Shown here piece by piece: positions 33,020 to 46,500 of a stretch of DNA of 64,000 nt. Position numbers and translations under genes: made by a program. The stretch covers positions 1,488,001 to 1,552,000 of the forward strand of contig NW_026944388.1 in NCBI RefSeq assembly GCF_033439725.1, read 5' to 3'. The first letter of the stretch is position 1. Each line of letters begins with the position of its first letter. The DNA comes from Neurospora tetraspora (lineage: Eukaryota > Ascomycota > Sordariomycetes > Sordariales > Sordariaceae). Under the pieces are notes generated by a model that had not been told where the DNA came from, ran no database searches, and was given only the letters and a program-made list of their open reading frames with translations.

Positions 33020-33989
33020 ATGACGGACCAAACTCCTACTACTACCAGTGCCTCGACTCCAACTTTACTACCTCGCGTCACCATCCGCTTTTGTACGCAG
33101 TGCAAGTGGATGCTGAGGGCAGCTTATGTGAGTTTGACATTTTCTCTTAGACGCGATTAGTGGTTTTAAGATGTTCCAAGTCTCACTACTATCACTTATT
33201 CCCCTCTTTCTTATCGAGTTCTTTTTTCGCTTCCTTACTTTCGCTTCATCCTTCCCTGTACCCGTACCAGTCATCATCCACACCTCATCTCTCTACCACT
33301 CATTCATATCACCCATTACGCCCCATGAAATGATCACAGAACTCAAATACTAATTCCAACCAAAAAAAATACAGTACGCCCAAGAACTCCTCTCAACCTT
33401 CTCCACCTCCCTCGGCGAAGTCGCTCTCCAGCCCTCAACAGGCGGCACTTTTGTCGTGGACATTACTTACGCTGCCACTACCACCTCTACCTCTACTTCT
33501 GCCCAAAATTCCACTACTATGGAGGGTCAAACCCCCAGTGTTCAGCAAAAGACAATCTGGGACCGCAAAACAGACGGCGGCTTCCCCGAGACCAAGGAGC
33601 TCAAGAGGCGTGTGAGAGACGTGATTCAGCCAGAGAGAAATTTGGGGCATGTTGATCGGGATTATCATTCCAAGAAGCCCTCCTCTACTTCGCCGGAGGC
33701 TGCTGCTGAGATGGGAGCGGCCAAGGCTACGGAGGCTGCCCCTGCCCCTGCCCCGCAAAGTACCTCTAACAAGACGACGGAGTGTGCGGATTGCGATAAT
33801 TGGATGACGGAGGAGACTTATAAGGGGGATTTTGAGGGGGGGCATGCTGGTGGGAGTGGGAGTGGGAGTGGGCAGCAGCAGAGCAAGGGTGAGACGGCGG
33901 GGGAGAGCGGAGAGAGCGAGAAGAGGACGACGGCTGATTCGAACTGGATGACTGAGGAGACTTATAAGGATTTGGAGGGGGGACAGTGA
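33020..33989 (+). CDS. SelW/Rdx-family thioredoxin-fold protein
   Basis: Small redox-type domain with a long low-complexity tail. Exons 33020-33127 and 33375-33989 join in phase 0 to give 240 residues. The CxxC motif sits in VTIRFCTQCKWMLRAAY (residues about 20-36), where selenoprotein W relatives carry CxxU or CxxC. The intron follows directly, then YAQELLSTFSTSLGEVALQP, GGTFVVDI and IWDRKTDGGFPETKELKRRV are typical of the Rdx fold. The substrate is unknown for fungal members. The C-terminal half is Ser/Thr/Ala/Gly-rich and carries the segment NWMTEETYK twice, about 50 residues apart, each followed by an acidic Gly-rich stretch. That duplication is not part of the core family. Confidence 0.82.
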
Positions 33990-34084
33990 ATGGGGGGAAC
34001 GAATGTGGAAATGAATGAATGGATGGATGAATGGAAGACGGGGAGAGAGGATGAATGTCTGGTCTGGTTAGATGGCTGTGGTTT

Positions 34085-34131
34085 GGCTGGGTTGGGTTAG
34101 GTTAGGTTGGGTTAGGTTAGGTTGGGTTAGG
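34085..34131. repeat. Telomere-like GGTTAGGTTGGG tandem repeat
   Basis: Imperfect tandem units of GGGTTA and GGTTA. They resemble the fungal telomere repeat TTAGGG but are interstitial and degenerate. Confidence 0.8.
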
Positions 34132-35384
34132 ACACTCTCCCCTCTTTGCATGAATACGAATATTGATTGGACCTTCTTCCAAACGTTCGATCAATTGTGT
34201 CTAAATGGCCAAAGCCTGGTTGGTAGTGAGTTATACTACTGCGTATATGTGATGACGATTCACATCGAGGATAGAATCAGGCTTGCGGCTGCTTTCTCTG
34301 GGAAGCCCTGGTGGCGAGTGAGTTCATGGGGAACGTCGAGAGCATGACTGGAGTCTGGGAGGAATGATATGGATGTATGAGGGAAGAAAAAACAGATGAT
34401 GATCCTTTCACACGAGTATTATGCCTAGAACAGGGCAGATGAACCAGCTCGGCCATGTACCGGTGTCGGTTAGGAATACTATAGACCTTACATATATGCT
34501 CCTAGGTAGATACCGCCAAGTTCACAACGCAACTGTAGAAAGGGAAGATGAAGCAGTGATATCGGTTCACCACTGCATCACCCCTTCCCTTCAGACTTCG
34601 ACTTGTACAAAGATTGTATTACTCAAGTGCGGTTATCAATATGCTTGTGTCGACACTCGGCAACTACAAAGATCTTGGAGCGATATGTACTACTAAAGCA
34701 AGATGTAGAGAAGAACAGCTATATGAGGCAATGTTGTTGGCAATAATATTTGTGAGAGCTCATGAACATGAGAGTATAATCAGTACACCTTAACTTCATA
34801 TTTCCCCTTATCTGTATTCAGATAGATACATGACAAAAAAACAAACAGCACGCAACGAAGAAAACACAAACGGTAACGGAATCATAGAGATAAGACGAGT
34901 CGATCACTTGGAAAAGACATGAAACGAAAAGAAACTTTAAGCATAAAGTACGAAAACAAAACAGTAAAAGAAGGAAGATACGTAGACATCAGAGATATCT
35001 TCAGCCCTTGCCCAAACCCAACCCGAATCAATACTCCAGCCCCCTTCTCTTTCGTCCCTCTATCATCCGACCTTCCGACCTTCCGACCTTCCGACGAGCA
35101 CGCTACGCTTCCCCTTCATGTTATTCGTCCCACCCATACATAGAGGTATGTTCAACGCACCATACAACTTAATCGACTTATTGGCTTCAACATCCCTTTC
35201 CCTATCCCGCCCCATCGTAACGTATACTCGTACTAATAAATATACAAATAATTCAACCACAGAACAACTCATATCTTAGGACCACTTTTGGCTCTCAAGT
35301 CACCGTAAACCACCACCTATTCAATTCCGTACAACGAGCCTAATCAATCAACCGACAACAAAAAGTCCCACGCGCTCCTATCCG

Positions 35385-35990
35385 TTAATCCGCCTGCCTC
35401 CTCTTTTTCGACCACAGCAACCTTTTCGCCCCATGAGAACAAGACGCAACTGTCCCAAAAAGCCGAGCCTGCCAAGCCGTTCTGTCTTCTCCACACTTAT
35501 GTCTTAAACTTGATATCGTACTTCTTTTTCCCGTCCTGGTCTGTCCAATGCTGTTTGCTCTTGTATCCATCAGGGTGTTCTCACAATGGCAGAAAGGGAC
35601 CAGGGCGCAGAGACAACCGCGGCCTTTCATCCCATCCTCTTCCTTCGGTTGCCATCCAAACGTTCCGTCCCACCCGTTTAATATGTTCGTAGCTTTACCT
35701 CTGCGATCGTGGCCTAGCCTTTTCCAGCATCCGGAAATATAAATGCCTAGGTTATGAGAGCTGTGGAGTGAGTGAGGTAGGTGAGGGCGGAAGGATTCTT
35801 CGACCGGGCCGATGAGCTCCCAGATCAAGACGAAGTCATGTCTGGACGCTGCTGCAATGTGGATGCCCCTCAAAATCGGACCGTAGATGGAAGAGAGCGG
35901 AGTGGCGAAACACAGCATATCGTAGTCAGAAGTGCTGGAGCGGATGCAAACGGACAAATTCTCGATACACTCTCTCATGAGGAATGACAT
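35385..35990 (-). CDS. Unrecognised open reading frame, 201 codons
   Basis: Begins at an ATG (MSFLMRECIENLSVCIRSST) downstream of, and on the same strand as, the PP1 gene. Composition is mixed, with a plausible folded segment (YGPILRGIHIAAASRHDFVL IWELIG) and a basic C-terminus ending KKRRQAD. I recognise no family. Codon use is less C-biased than in neighbouring genes, and it may simply be chance within the PP1 3' region. Confidence 0.2.
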   Translation of the reverse strand: MSFLMRECIENLSVCIRSSTSDYDMLCFATPLSSIYGPILRGIHIAAASRHDFVLIWELIGPVEESFRPHLPHSLHSSHNLGIYISGCWKRLGHDRRGKATNILNGWDGTFGWQPKEEDGMKGRGCLCALVPFCHCENTLMDTRANSIGQTRTGKRSTISSLRHKCGEDRTAWQARLFGTVASCSHGAKRLLWSKKRRQAD

Positions 35991-36430
35991 ATGCTTTGGG
36001 TAAAAAGCGAAACAAAACAACTAGTTTCCCCCCAAGACACACACTGCTTATCTATACCTTTCCTAGCAGGAGTAGTGACCAGACAAGAAAAAGAAAAGGT
36101 CGTTCGTTATTCATCCCCCCGAAATATAAAAAGATTCCCTTCCCTTCCTACCCTCCCGAGTTGTGTGGATACCGGACAGACGGAGAGACAGGACGGGTAG
36201 ACGTGGCTTTCGTTTCGTTGGCGCGACAGGAGGGGCGAAGACCTCCCGAAAAGAAGTGGTCAGAATGGACGGCAGACGGGATGATGGTTGGGGGCCCTGG
36301 CGATCAAGAAACACGGAGGCGGTAGACAAGCTGGCGGTAAGATACTCATGTTTGTTGCGGGGGCGAAAGTATCAGGCGTTTATCGGCGGCCGAACCTAAA
36401 AAAAAACGGGGTTGTTCGTAAAAAAACTCT

Positions 36431-37638
<1,208 letters not shown>

Positions 37639-38861
37639 TGCAAAATCCTCACCAACCGGAAAGATACCGCGCACAGGTTTTCGAAGTCACGGTAACGACC
37701 GACAGACCCCTACTAGTCGGATGGGACGGTCCTAAAAGAGCGGCACGCGTAAGGAGTAGAAAACTGGGGAAGATGCACTTCTGCAAGCTAGATGATTGAT
37801 GAAAACGTTAGTACGTTGCCTATGACGACGCAAATTTTGATTGGGGTTTGCGGCACGCGATCGCGATGGCGGGAAAGTGAAGGAGGAGCGACGACCGGGC
37901 AGAGACTGGGAAGCGGCAATGTAACGGCAGTTGATTCAACTTACGCTCAGAAGCGATCCCAGCAAAAAGCGATTGTTGGAGTTTTTCGGAGAGGCGAACG
38001 CGTTCTCCTTGGGGATACAGCAAGCGGTAAAGTATTTTCTTGAGATAGGTATTCTTTCGGATACCGAATGTTGTATTTTTGTTTTAGTAAATCGTCACCG
38101 GGTTTGGCGGAGGTGCGAACGGTCTAGAGCAAGCGCAAGCAAATCTAGCGCAGCGTCGATCGGAGTTGCGAAGAAATCGGTCCGGTAGTACGCGGCGACA
38201 AGAGGGTTAGCAATGATGGAAAAAGGAGACGGGTCCAGAAGTCTCTGATCGTCCTTTGTGAGGTAACGTGGTTTTTTTTGTCGCCCGAACGGGCTGGGGC
38301 AAAACGCCGTGTCGTCGTCGAAAACCTGAGTCGAGAAGGTGTAGAAGGGGAGTTCAAGTGGTCCTGAGACTGCGGGATGGAGAGGCTGTCACTGCCACTG
38401 CCAAAACCACGGTCGGGGAAAACTGGTCGATGGACTGCCCGGGAGAGTGCAAAGTGCTGCAGTGAGGTGCAGTGCAGAGCGCTGGGCCGGTCGGAGGGTC
38501 GCTGGAAAAAGCTGCGTCTAATTGAGCGACAAAGGCCAAAAGACAGAGATGCCGAGAGATGATGCCTATGATGCTAGGACTTCTATCGCCAGGGGTGGGG
38601 TTGGAAATGCGCGTTCTTGTGGTTAAAGACGTCGCCCTGTTTTGGTTGGGATAGAAAGCGTCGGGAGAAAAAATCAACGTCGGTGGTGGTTGCTTGGAGA
38701 CTTTTGGAGGAGAGGGACGAGCGCAGACACTTCCACTTGGCTGCCCGCTGCTGGGGGGTCCGGCCGAGGGATGGGCTAAGAGACTGGCGACTGGCGACTA
38801 TTAGTTGGGCTATCTATTGGCTTGGGGCCACTGGGCCGATGGAGCAGCAAGATTCGCACGC

Positions 38862-38890
38862 ACGCAACGCAACGCAACGCAACGGAACGC
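38862..38890. repeat. (CGCAA)n repeat
   Basis: Four to five tandem units with one variant, followed at 38925-38946 by a GGCA repeat. Confidence 0.8.
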
Positions 38891-41800
38891 ACAGGGCTCC
38901 AGACTACCTACTAGCAGAGCAGTGGGCAGGCAGGCAGGCTGGCAGGAAGGTCCAGGTCCAGGTTCGCGTTCATTTAAGGTCAGGTATCAATGAAACATCC
39001 GACGCGATGGCAGGCAAGAACAACCCTCACTCTAACTAAACATACTATAGCTGGAGGACGACCACAACAAGGACAAACTCAGATTGAAGTGAGCTTGGCG
39101 CCCGTTCTGAATCTCCGTCAGATCCTGGCCGAGCCCTCTTGCCCTTTCCAGTTGGGCCCTTCCCAACTTCCGTTGGCTCGAGAAAAATTGCATGCACTCG
39201 CCTCTGGGGGAAGCAGGTATGATGATGGGTCGGTCGATGTTGCTCACTAACGCGACTGGGTAGGAGTTGCGCTGCCTTCCCCCGCAGTTACGAGCAATTC
39301 TGTTAGTGAGAGCCCAGAACACCGGACCCTCCTTGGCGGGCCTAGGCCTGGGATTGGTTCGCCTAAGCCGCTCGCGATCCCGATGGATGGTGGATGTCAC
39401 CTGGAACTTCCATCTCTTCCAACCCTCCAACTTCCTCCTCCCTGACTCTGAGTGTAGAGGTAGTGTGTAATACTTGCATGGTATGTACACGGTAACAGCA
39501 AAGACGGGAATGCCTTCTTGGTCGCCTTGTTGTTACTTTACACTAATATTCCGGCCGATTCTAGGGTTTGTCTTTTTGCTCGTTTCCCCCACCATCAGCA
39601 TCAGGTTCCGCAGACGCAAAGATAGGCAGCCTGGCTCCCTGGCCTATGTCAGGCACAAGCACCTGGTATGCATGATTACAACAGCTCGAAACAAAGGGGT
39701 ATAAAGACAGGTCGACAGGCAATCTGAGCTTCGAGCGACTCAGCCGCCGACGTGTATCCGCAAGAGCAGTGACAGGGGAGCTCGGCAGCAAATTGGCAAA
39801 GCCTCAGTCAGGCTGTCGAGAATCTTGGGGATCTCGGGGATCTACTCCTCTGCGGTCATAGGTGATGCTTAGCTGCATATCAAAACCTGAGATTCTGGTA
39901 ACTCAAGGATGCCAGTTTCCGTCGAAAAGGAGGCCCTTTGGCAAAATTACCGGGTTGCTGAGAATTCGGTGCCTTGTCCACGTCGAACATAAGTTTCTTT
40001 GAACCACCATCACCACAACACCAGGGAGAACCTTTGATAGGTCCAAGTTGGGTAAGATCTTGGTCGGTTACGGCAAACGATACGTTGAGAAGAGAAATCA
40101 CCATCATAATGGCATCAGAGCATGGGAACTTGCACCTTTTATCCCTTGGAGTCGTGGTTGGTCGCATTGGGTTGTCACCACGACGAGACACATCACACAC
40201 ACGAAACCAACGACTAGGCGCCACTAAGATATGTCTGAACATAAACCTTGGGTAACCTTCAGCTTGCACCTTGGCGCCAACGACGTCTGACCTACGACCT
40301 GGATCTCGGGGACTATAAATGTTTCGGCAATGTGTCGAGGTCTCCCTTGTCACTTTTAACCTCGTTGCCGCTCTCCTCAACTGTCCGGGTTACAACTCCG
40401 TTTCGTGACATGGGACGGCTCCTGATTTGCTCGGACAGGTCTCCCTTTTGTCTTGCTTGCTATGTCTGGGCATTCGTTCAGCCCAGAGTTTCTCAACATC
40501 AAACGCCTTCCAACGGCTGGCTTCCCGCAGTCTTCCAACCGCAGCTCATCATCCCAAGTGCATAGCCTGCCCCACCAAACAGTTCCAATTTGACGACCTC
40601 GTCAAACACGGCATCCGTCATCCGCTTCTGGAATCCAAGAGACTCGAGGCTTCAAGTGTTCCTTTCTGCTCTGCTGCTACAGCGGGGATCGACCCATCTG
40701 CCTTGCCATCGAGCTTGAATCAATGGGGGCCACCCAAAGCTCTATTCCGTCTTCCATTTTCGAGGATTAAAGTATCTTTTGTCTGCCACCCCGTCAGCAT
40801 CCTCCCCTCTTAATTACCGGTCAAGACGGACTTTATACACACTGCATTCCAACGACTTGACCGGAACAGCTCTTTTGTCGTTCGTGTTGCCCCCCACAAG
40901 GCCTAGACTGCCCAGAGTGGCATGGCTTACTTTGTTCGGGTTACCACGGAAGGCGGGGCAGCCCCTCCATTAGGCGCCCCCCCTCCATCCCGTCCATTTC
41001 CCCCCCTCCAGCTCGAGACCCTCTCCTCCGCAATATGGAGCGCGCCCTCTCCCCCTCCTCAAAGCAGCCCCTCCTCCATCATCAACTGAACTGTGACCGG
41101 CACCGGGAGCCTGCTCAAAAAAAAGGTTCAAAAAGGGACGCTGTCCTACCACCACCACCCCTTGACTCGATTCCATGCCCCTCCATCCTATGCCTATGCT
41201 GTCATTGTGCGCAAGTTCCGATTTCCATTTGTCCAAATTCATTGCATTTCACTGCCCATCGCCCGTTGAGAATATCATCCACTGTCACATGACCAATTAT
41301 GTGTGACTATCTTTTTGTTCATCTTTCCCAATGCTCCGAGACATAACTTACATAAGGTAACTTTTTTGGCTTGGTATGACAGAGTGGACCACACATCGCC
41401 AACGTTATAACGGAACATCCATCTACACTACTAGTGTATACGTACCATACCATTACCAGCTGTTAACGATGGGGAAGCCTGCTACAGAGAGTATGGATAT
41501 GCACCCAGGGTTCATCCTCCCCATCCTCCCTCCTCCCCCAGACTTCCATCCATGAAACGATCTTCGCCCCCTTCCATCCACTCCATCTACTCATCTTGGC
41601 CATCCTATCTCATTGATCCATCCTCCTGTTATTATATGTCATGGGCCCACCAAGGTGATCCAACTAACTGCAAGTCATACATACCGGAAGGATGGGACCA
41701 CGATCTCGTATGCAGAGCAGGCAATACTTGGCGGAGAAACAGAAAGAAACAAAAACAATCACCCAAGAACCTACGTACGTATGTAGGTTAGAGCACGTAT

Positions 41801-42849
41801 GAAGAAGAGGGAAGAGAGAGAGACTGACATCACTCATGGTGTGGGTTAACTGAAACTACGAAGACCAATCTGACAGATCAGATCAGATCAGATTAACCTG
41901 CCTAGCTGTGCAACGAAAACAACTTATTTGCTTGGGTTGAGTAGGTCGACCTGAGTAAGGAAGGCCTGTCGACAACACGTCTGCATGTAGTTAGTGACCG
42001 CATCCCATTCAAGAACCCCGATGGATGATGGAAGATGCCGTGACAGGGTGGTCTAGACTACAAGTCGGCCTACTAGGCACATACCTACAGCAAGATGTCT
42101 AACATATTAACACCATTTCAAAGAACCTGATGGATGATAGTACAAGTGGCTGGCATATCCAGAGTATGGAGAGGGTATGTCGCGGCACCCGTGCAATCTT
42201 GGAAGAAGTGGAAGACGAGAGAGAGCATGATGATAGAGACTATATAGGCATACCTGTAGACGTTCGTTTCCTTAAAAGGTTGTGTACATCTGAAGTAAAT
42301 AGTGAAGAGCACAACGAAGGTAGACTGACTGTCTTTAAAAACTTTTTTAAGTTACACAGCCTAGTCTAATTGTGTATGAAATACATTCAAATGTCAAGAC
42401 TTCAAGCGTACTTCAGCCATAGATATCTATCTATATGCATGACACGAAGAATCGGGCTACGATGACATCGTATCGGCCTCCCAGGTAATGCAAGAAAATC
42501 ACCGTACATAATCATGTATTTTTCTTTGGCTGCTCTTTTTTTTTTCTTAGTGACCTTGTTGCTTATGCCCGGATAACTATGACAGAAGTATGATAGCTTT
42601 GGACATCTAGAAAAAGAAGACAACGCAGTTAAATTCAACGCCGGTGGTGTAGATATTACTCCCAAGGAGAGGAGAAATACTGCTGCGCTGGAGAGAAATG
42701 GCACATGCGGCAGTAGAGGTAGTATGTGATAAACTATGATGTTGGCATATATATATAAATGAAGAGAGAGGCCAATGTCTCGAGTTTAAGGCATCGATAC
42801 TCACGAACCGAAAAAAAAAAAAAAGAAACATACCACTCAAGAAAAGGCA

Positions 42850-42891
42850 GTACCCACGGGCTAGTACCCACGGGCTAGTACCCACGGGCTA
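42850..42891. repeat. Three perfect tandem copies of a 14-bp unit
   Basis: Unit GTACCCACGGGCTA repeated three times without change, then a partial fourth. Unlike the simple repeats around it, the unit is GC-rich. Confidence 0.9.
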
Positions 42892-43483
42892 GTGCCAACA
42901 AACACCGTGACAGAGCAAGCAGTGAAAGCTCATTCGCAGGGTAATACCGAAACAATATTGAATCTCTGTTTCACACCTCTTCGCCTGCCTTGGTTATCAT
43001 GTTAAGAACACTGATCCGTCCATCCCCTTTGCCCTCCGCGCCTACTCCTGACCCATCCATCCCGTATCCCCCTCCGTTTGGCTATATAATACTCAAAGAT
43101 GAAAACAAAACAAGTTAAAAACTTCCAAAAAAAAAAAAAAAAAAGCATACTCCGGTTGTGGAGAGGATAGAATCAAGACAACAGAAAACAAAAAAGGGAG
43201 GCGATTGCTGAGCCAACGAAACGCAAACCCCGTTCATGAAAAGCGCCGCGCCGCCGCCGCCGCCGCAGAGGTGGTTGATGTATCCGTACACAGTACGATG
43301 ATGCTCCTCCAAAAGAACAGGTAAAGCAAACAAGGAGGAAGAGGATGATAGAATCGAAGAGAAAAAAAGAATATTTCCCGAATTAAATTTGGTAAAAAAA
43401 AAAAGAACACAACGTACGAGGAAAATCCAGCACCATATATCCATCAACTTCATCATAAACGATAAAACGCTGGCTCGCTCCCC

Positions 43484-43506
43484 CATGTCATGTCATGTCA
43501 TGTCAT
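43484..43506. repeat. (ATGTC)n repeat at the 3' end of the NTO1-like gene
   Basis: Four to five tandem pentanucleotides just beyond the NTO1-like stop codon. Confidence 0.85.
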
Positions 43507-43512
43507 CACCTC

Positions 43513-46500
43513 CTACCTCCTCCTCGCCGAAGTTCTAACACCTTTCCTAGCCCTCGCCGGGTTTGCCCTCTCCCTTCTCCTCGTCGTCATTGATGGTGCT
43601 GACAACGTAGCAGCAGCCGTATCAGCAACAGCAACAGTAGCAACAGCAGCATCCTTACTGCTGCTGGCGCCGCCCTCTACTGCTACTTCTTCCGGCAGAA
43701 GGGGGACAGAAACATGGTTAGGAGGCGTCGCCGTGAAGGTATCAGCTTCATCAACATCAAACTCGAGGTCCTTGAGGGCCTCGTCGTCCATGTCTGTAAG
43801 TTCCTCACTTAGACTTCGCACGGCTTCTCTGCCGGGCCACTGTTCTTCGATGACTGAGGTTCCTTCGATCTGGAAGCCGTGTAGGTAAGTGGGCACACCG
43901 CCCTCGGTGAGGATGTTGCTGGTGGGGTCGCGGCCGAAGCTGCCGTTGGACTGAGGTGGCGTGAGGGGCCCGGACTGTTGTTGAGGGTGTGAGAGCTGGG
44001 GGACATTTGCGGCGTGGTCGGGACCTTCGCCGGGTAAAGAGGGGGGAGTGCCGGAATCTTTGGTGGGTCCATCGGGAAGCTGAAGCTGTTGGGGGTCTTG
44101 CTTGTGATTCTCCTTCTCTTCTCCGCCAGTGACCGACTGGTTTGCTGACAGTGTGCCGTTGGTTTTTTGTGCGTCGTCGACCGATGAAGTGTTTACTTCT
44201 ATGCTGCCCACATCTGCCTTCTTTTGAGAGGTGTCGACGTCCATCTCATCCGGTTCATCGTCGGCATTAGCGCCAGCGTCCACTTTGTCGTCCGCGTCCC
44301 CGTCACCCTCCCCGTCTGCCTCGCCGTCGCTCTGATCGGCTACGATGATCTGGCCGCCCTCTTCTGGAGCATCGGTCATTTCAACGTCCTCAGCCGCGAC
44401 ATCGTCATGGCTGGACACAGTGATTGTGGGTTGCCTGACTTCCAGGCTCGCGTCGAGCATACCTTCGAGTTCTTGATGGAGGGCATCGTAGGGTTTGCTG
44501 CAGATATCCGCCTCTGCTTGTAGTGCTGCTTCGAGGTATGGCTGGACCTGCTTCAATATCCTCTTGCCCATCTGCTTGCGTTTCTTAACTTCAGCATTGG
44601 CGCCGTGTTTCGTAGGTGAAGCATGCGATGGTTCGACATCTGGGTCTAAACCAGCATGCGGGTTCATTGCAGAGTTGATCTCAGCACTGATGACTTGGCA
44701 GAGATCGTGGGTGAACTGCAAAGTTGTGGTGTAGTAGCGCTTGTCCATTTTGTCCTGCAATTCGGACAAGCCCTTCGCAAAGACGTCCCTATCTGACCTA
44801 TTCCCGTTTGTTAGCGCAAGATTCCTTTCGTGATAGCGGTTTAAGAGACGTACTGGACGGCCTTCTGGAGCACCGGTATCAACATCTCATAGACAGGGAA
44901 ATAGCAGCTGTCCACGAAATCGCGCTCCATCTCGACTGCTTCAAGCTTGCTAGCCTCGCGCTGCACAATCTCTTCTGACAAGGCCTTGAGGTGTTCAAGG
45001 TCTTTCAACAATGTCCGCGCAAACTCAATCCGCCTAGCCAACCGTGTCTTGCCCGATGGTCCCATAGCTGCAAAGTTCCGTCTGGTCAACTCCATGGACG
45101 AGAATGTCTCCATCTGGAGCTGAAGTCGCTTCAACAAAGCAGCACCCCTGCGAGCTTCACGTTTGAGGGTCCAATAACGACAAGCCTCGGCGACAAAGTC
45201 CTTCCTCTTCAGGATAGTGAAGCGTGCTAGAGCGCTCTCCACTAGATCGTAGACTGCTTGTGGGATAATTGGCGCTCCAGATGGCAGCTTCCATATAGGC
45301 TTTCCTGGCTGGCCGTTCTTGTTCTCCCCCAGGACAGCAGAGACCTTGGCTCCCGTCATCTGTGATTCATCAGGGGGGTGTTCAGTGATGGCGTGCCGGT
45401 GGGTGGCTGCCAATTGCAGGGCTGAAGCTTGACTGTCGGCCCAAATACGGCCCTTCATGGCGCGTTTATAGAAGCGCTTGGCATCTTTCGTCGCCTGAAC
45501 CACATCGTTCTCCTTCGCGTAGTCCTGAGGACAGTGTTTGTCGCAGTATGCTTTGAGCGGGAGACCGCCTTCCAACACTGCGAGAGCACCCTGGCTATTC
45601 TTCATCTTAAGATAGAGCCGACTTCGTCTGGCGCATGTGACGTGGAAAGCCTGGAAGCAGTTTTTGTTAGAGCACTGGATGCAGGCTCCCATCTTCTGAT
45701 TGCAAATGTAGCACACGAGTTTCCACCTGTTCTTAGGGACCTTTTCCACTTCCATCACCGGCTCCATGAAGGTGTGATTCCCAAGTGACACTTCTGGAAT
45801 CCACATGGCACACAGAAGATGTGCCCATTTTGACGAGTTTGTCTGCTTGAAAGCGCCGTCGGTATTTGGGCAGAAGATGCAGGTTGGAATACCACGCCCA
45901 ATAAGCTGGCATTTTCGACATAGCCACTGGCCCTCTGGAATAAACGGTACACCGTAGCACTCTTGGTGTACTGCAAGATCGCAGCCATCACAGAAGACAA
46001 TGGCATTGGTGTTTTCGCAGTCCCCATCATCGCAAATGGCGCACTTGCTATCCTGCTCCTCGCCGGTCTGCGGTTCGCCGTTAACTGCCGCTGCTGAGCT
46101 CGACCTTGGCCTATGAGTCTGTGGTGGTTTCGGATTTGGCTTTGGTATCCTCTTCTCTAGCGCATGCCACTCCTTCTCGATCTTTGTTATTGTGATTTCG
46201 AAGATTTCGCGGGTTATAGTGTCGAGGTTGGAGTCCTTGCGGCGCCTGTTGAGTGTCTCAAGCCACATATCATCTTGCTCATCCATGTCATATTCGACCC
46301 TGCCAACAGCCCCCGCCGAAGTGTGTGTAGCTTCACCGTTTGGTTGTGTGATGGTCGAAGGATCGATGTCTTCCTCGACGTTCGCATCCGTGGCCTTGAT
46401 GAGTTTTCGATCTGACCGAATGAAGTTGTCGCTTTCCTGATAGCCCACGTTAGACATAGATTTGTCGACATATCGTGCTTGCCCGAAAGTTTTGCTCTCG

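Larger units (their letters stand above)
33990..36430. other. Intergenic, convergent gene ends (2.4 kb)
   Basis: Mostly without a supported gene. Contains a GGGTTAGGTTAGGTT-like tract near 34085 and a short CCTTCCGA repeat near 35066-35094. One 201-codon minus-strand frame (35385-35990) is listed separately at low confidence. Confidence 0.4.
37639..43512. other. Large intergenic region (5.9 kb)
   Basis: No gene I can support. The left end holds the PP1 promoter. Open frames at 39880-40380 (minus) and 40427-40813 (plus) lack an ATG at their 5' ends and any recognisable domain. The stretch contains CGCAA and GGCA repeats near 38.9 kb, a GATCA tract near 41878, a 14-bp triple repeat at 42850-42891, several poly-A runs near 42.8 and 43.1 kb, and an ATGTC repeat at 43484-43506. 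The right end is the 3' region of the NTO1-like gene. Confidence 0.4.

Noticed and set aside
39880-40813. Frames of 166 (minus) and 128 (plus) codons in the PP1-NTO1 gap
   Set aside because: Neither begins with ATG, and no domain or splice-supported extension was found.
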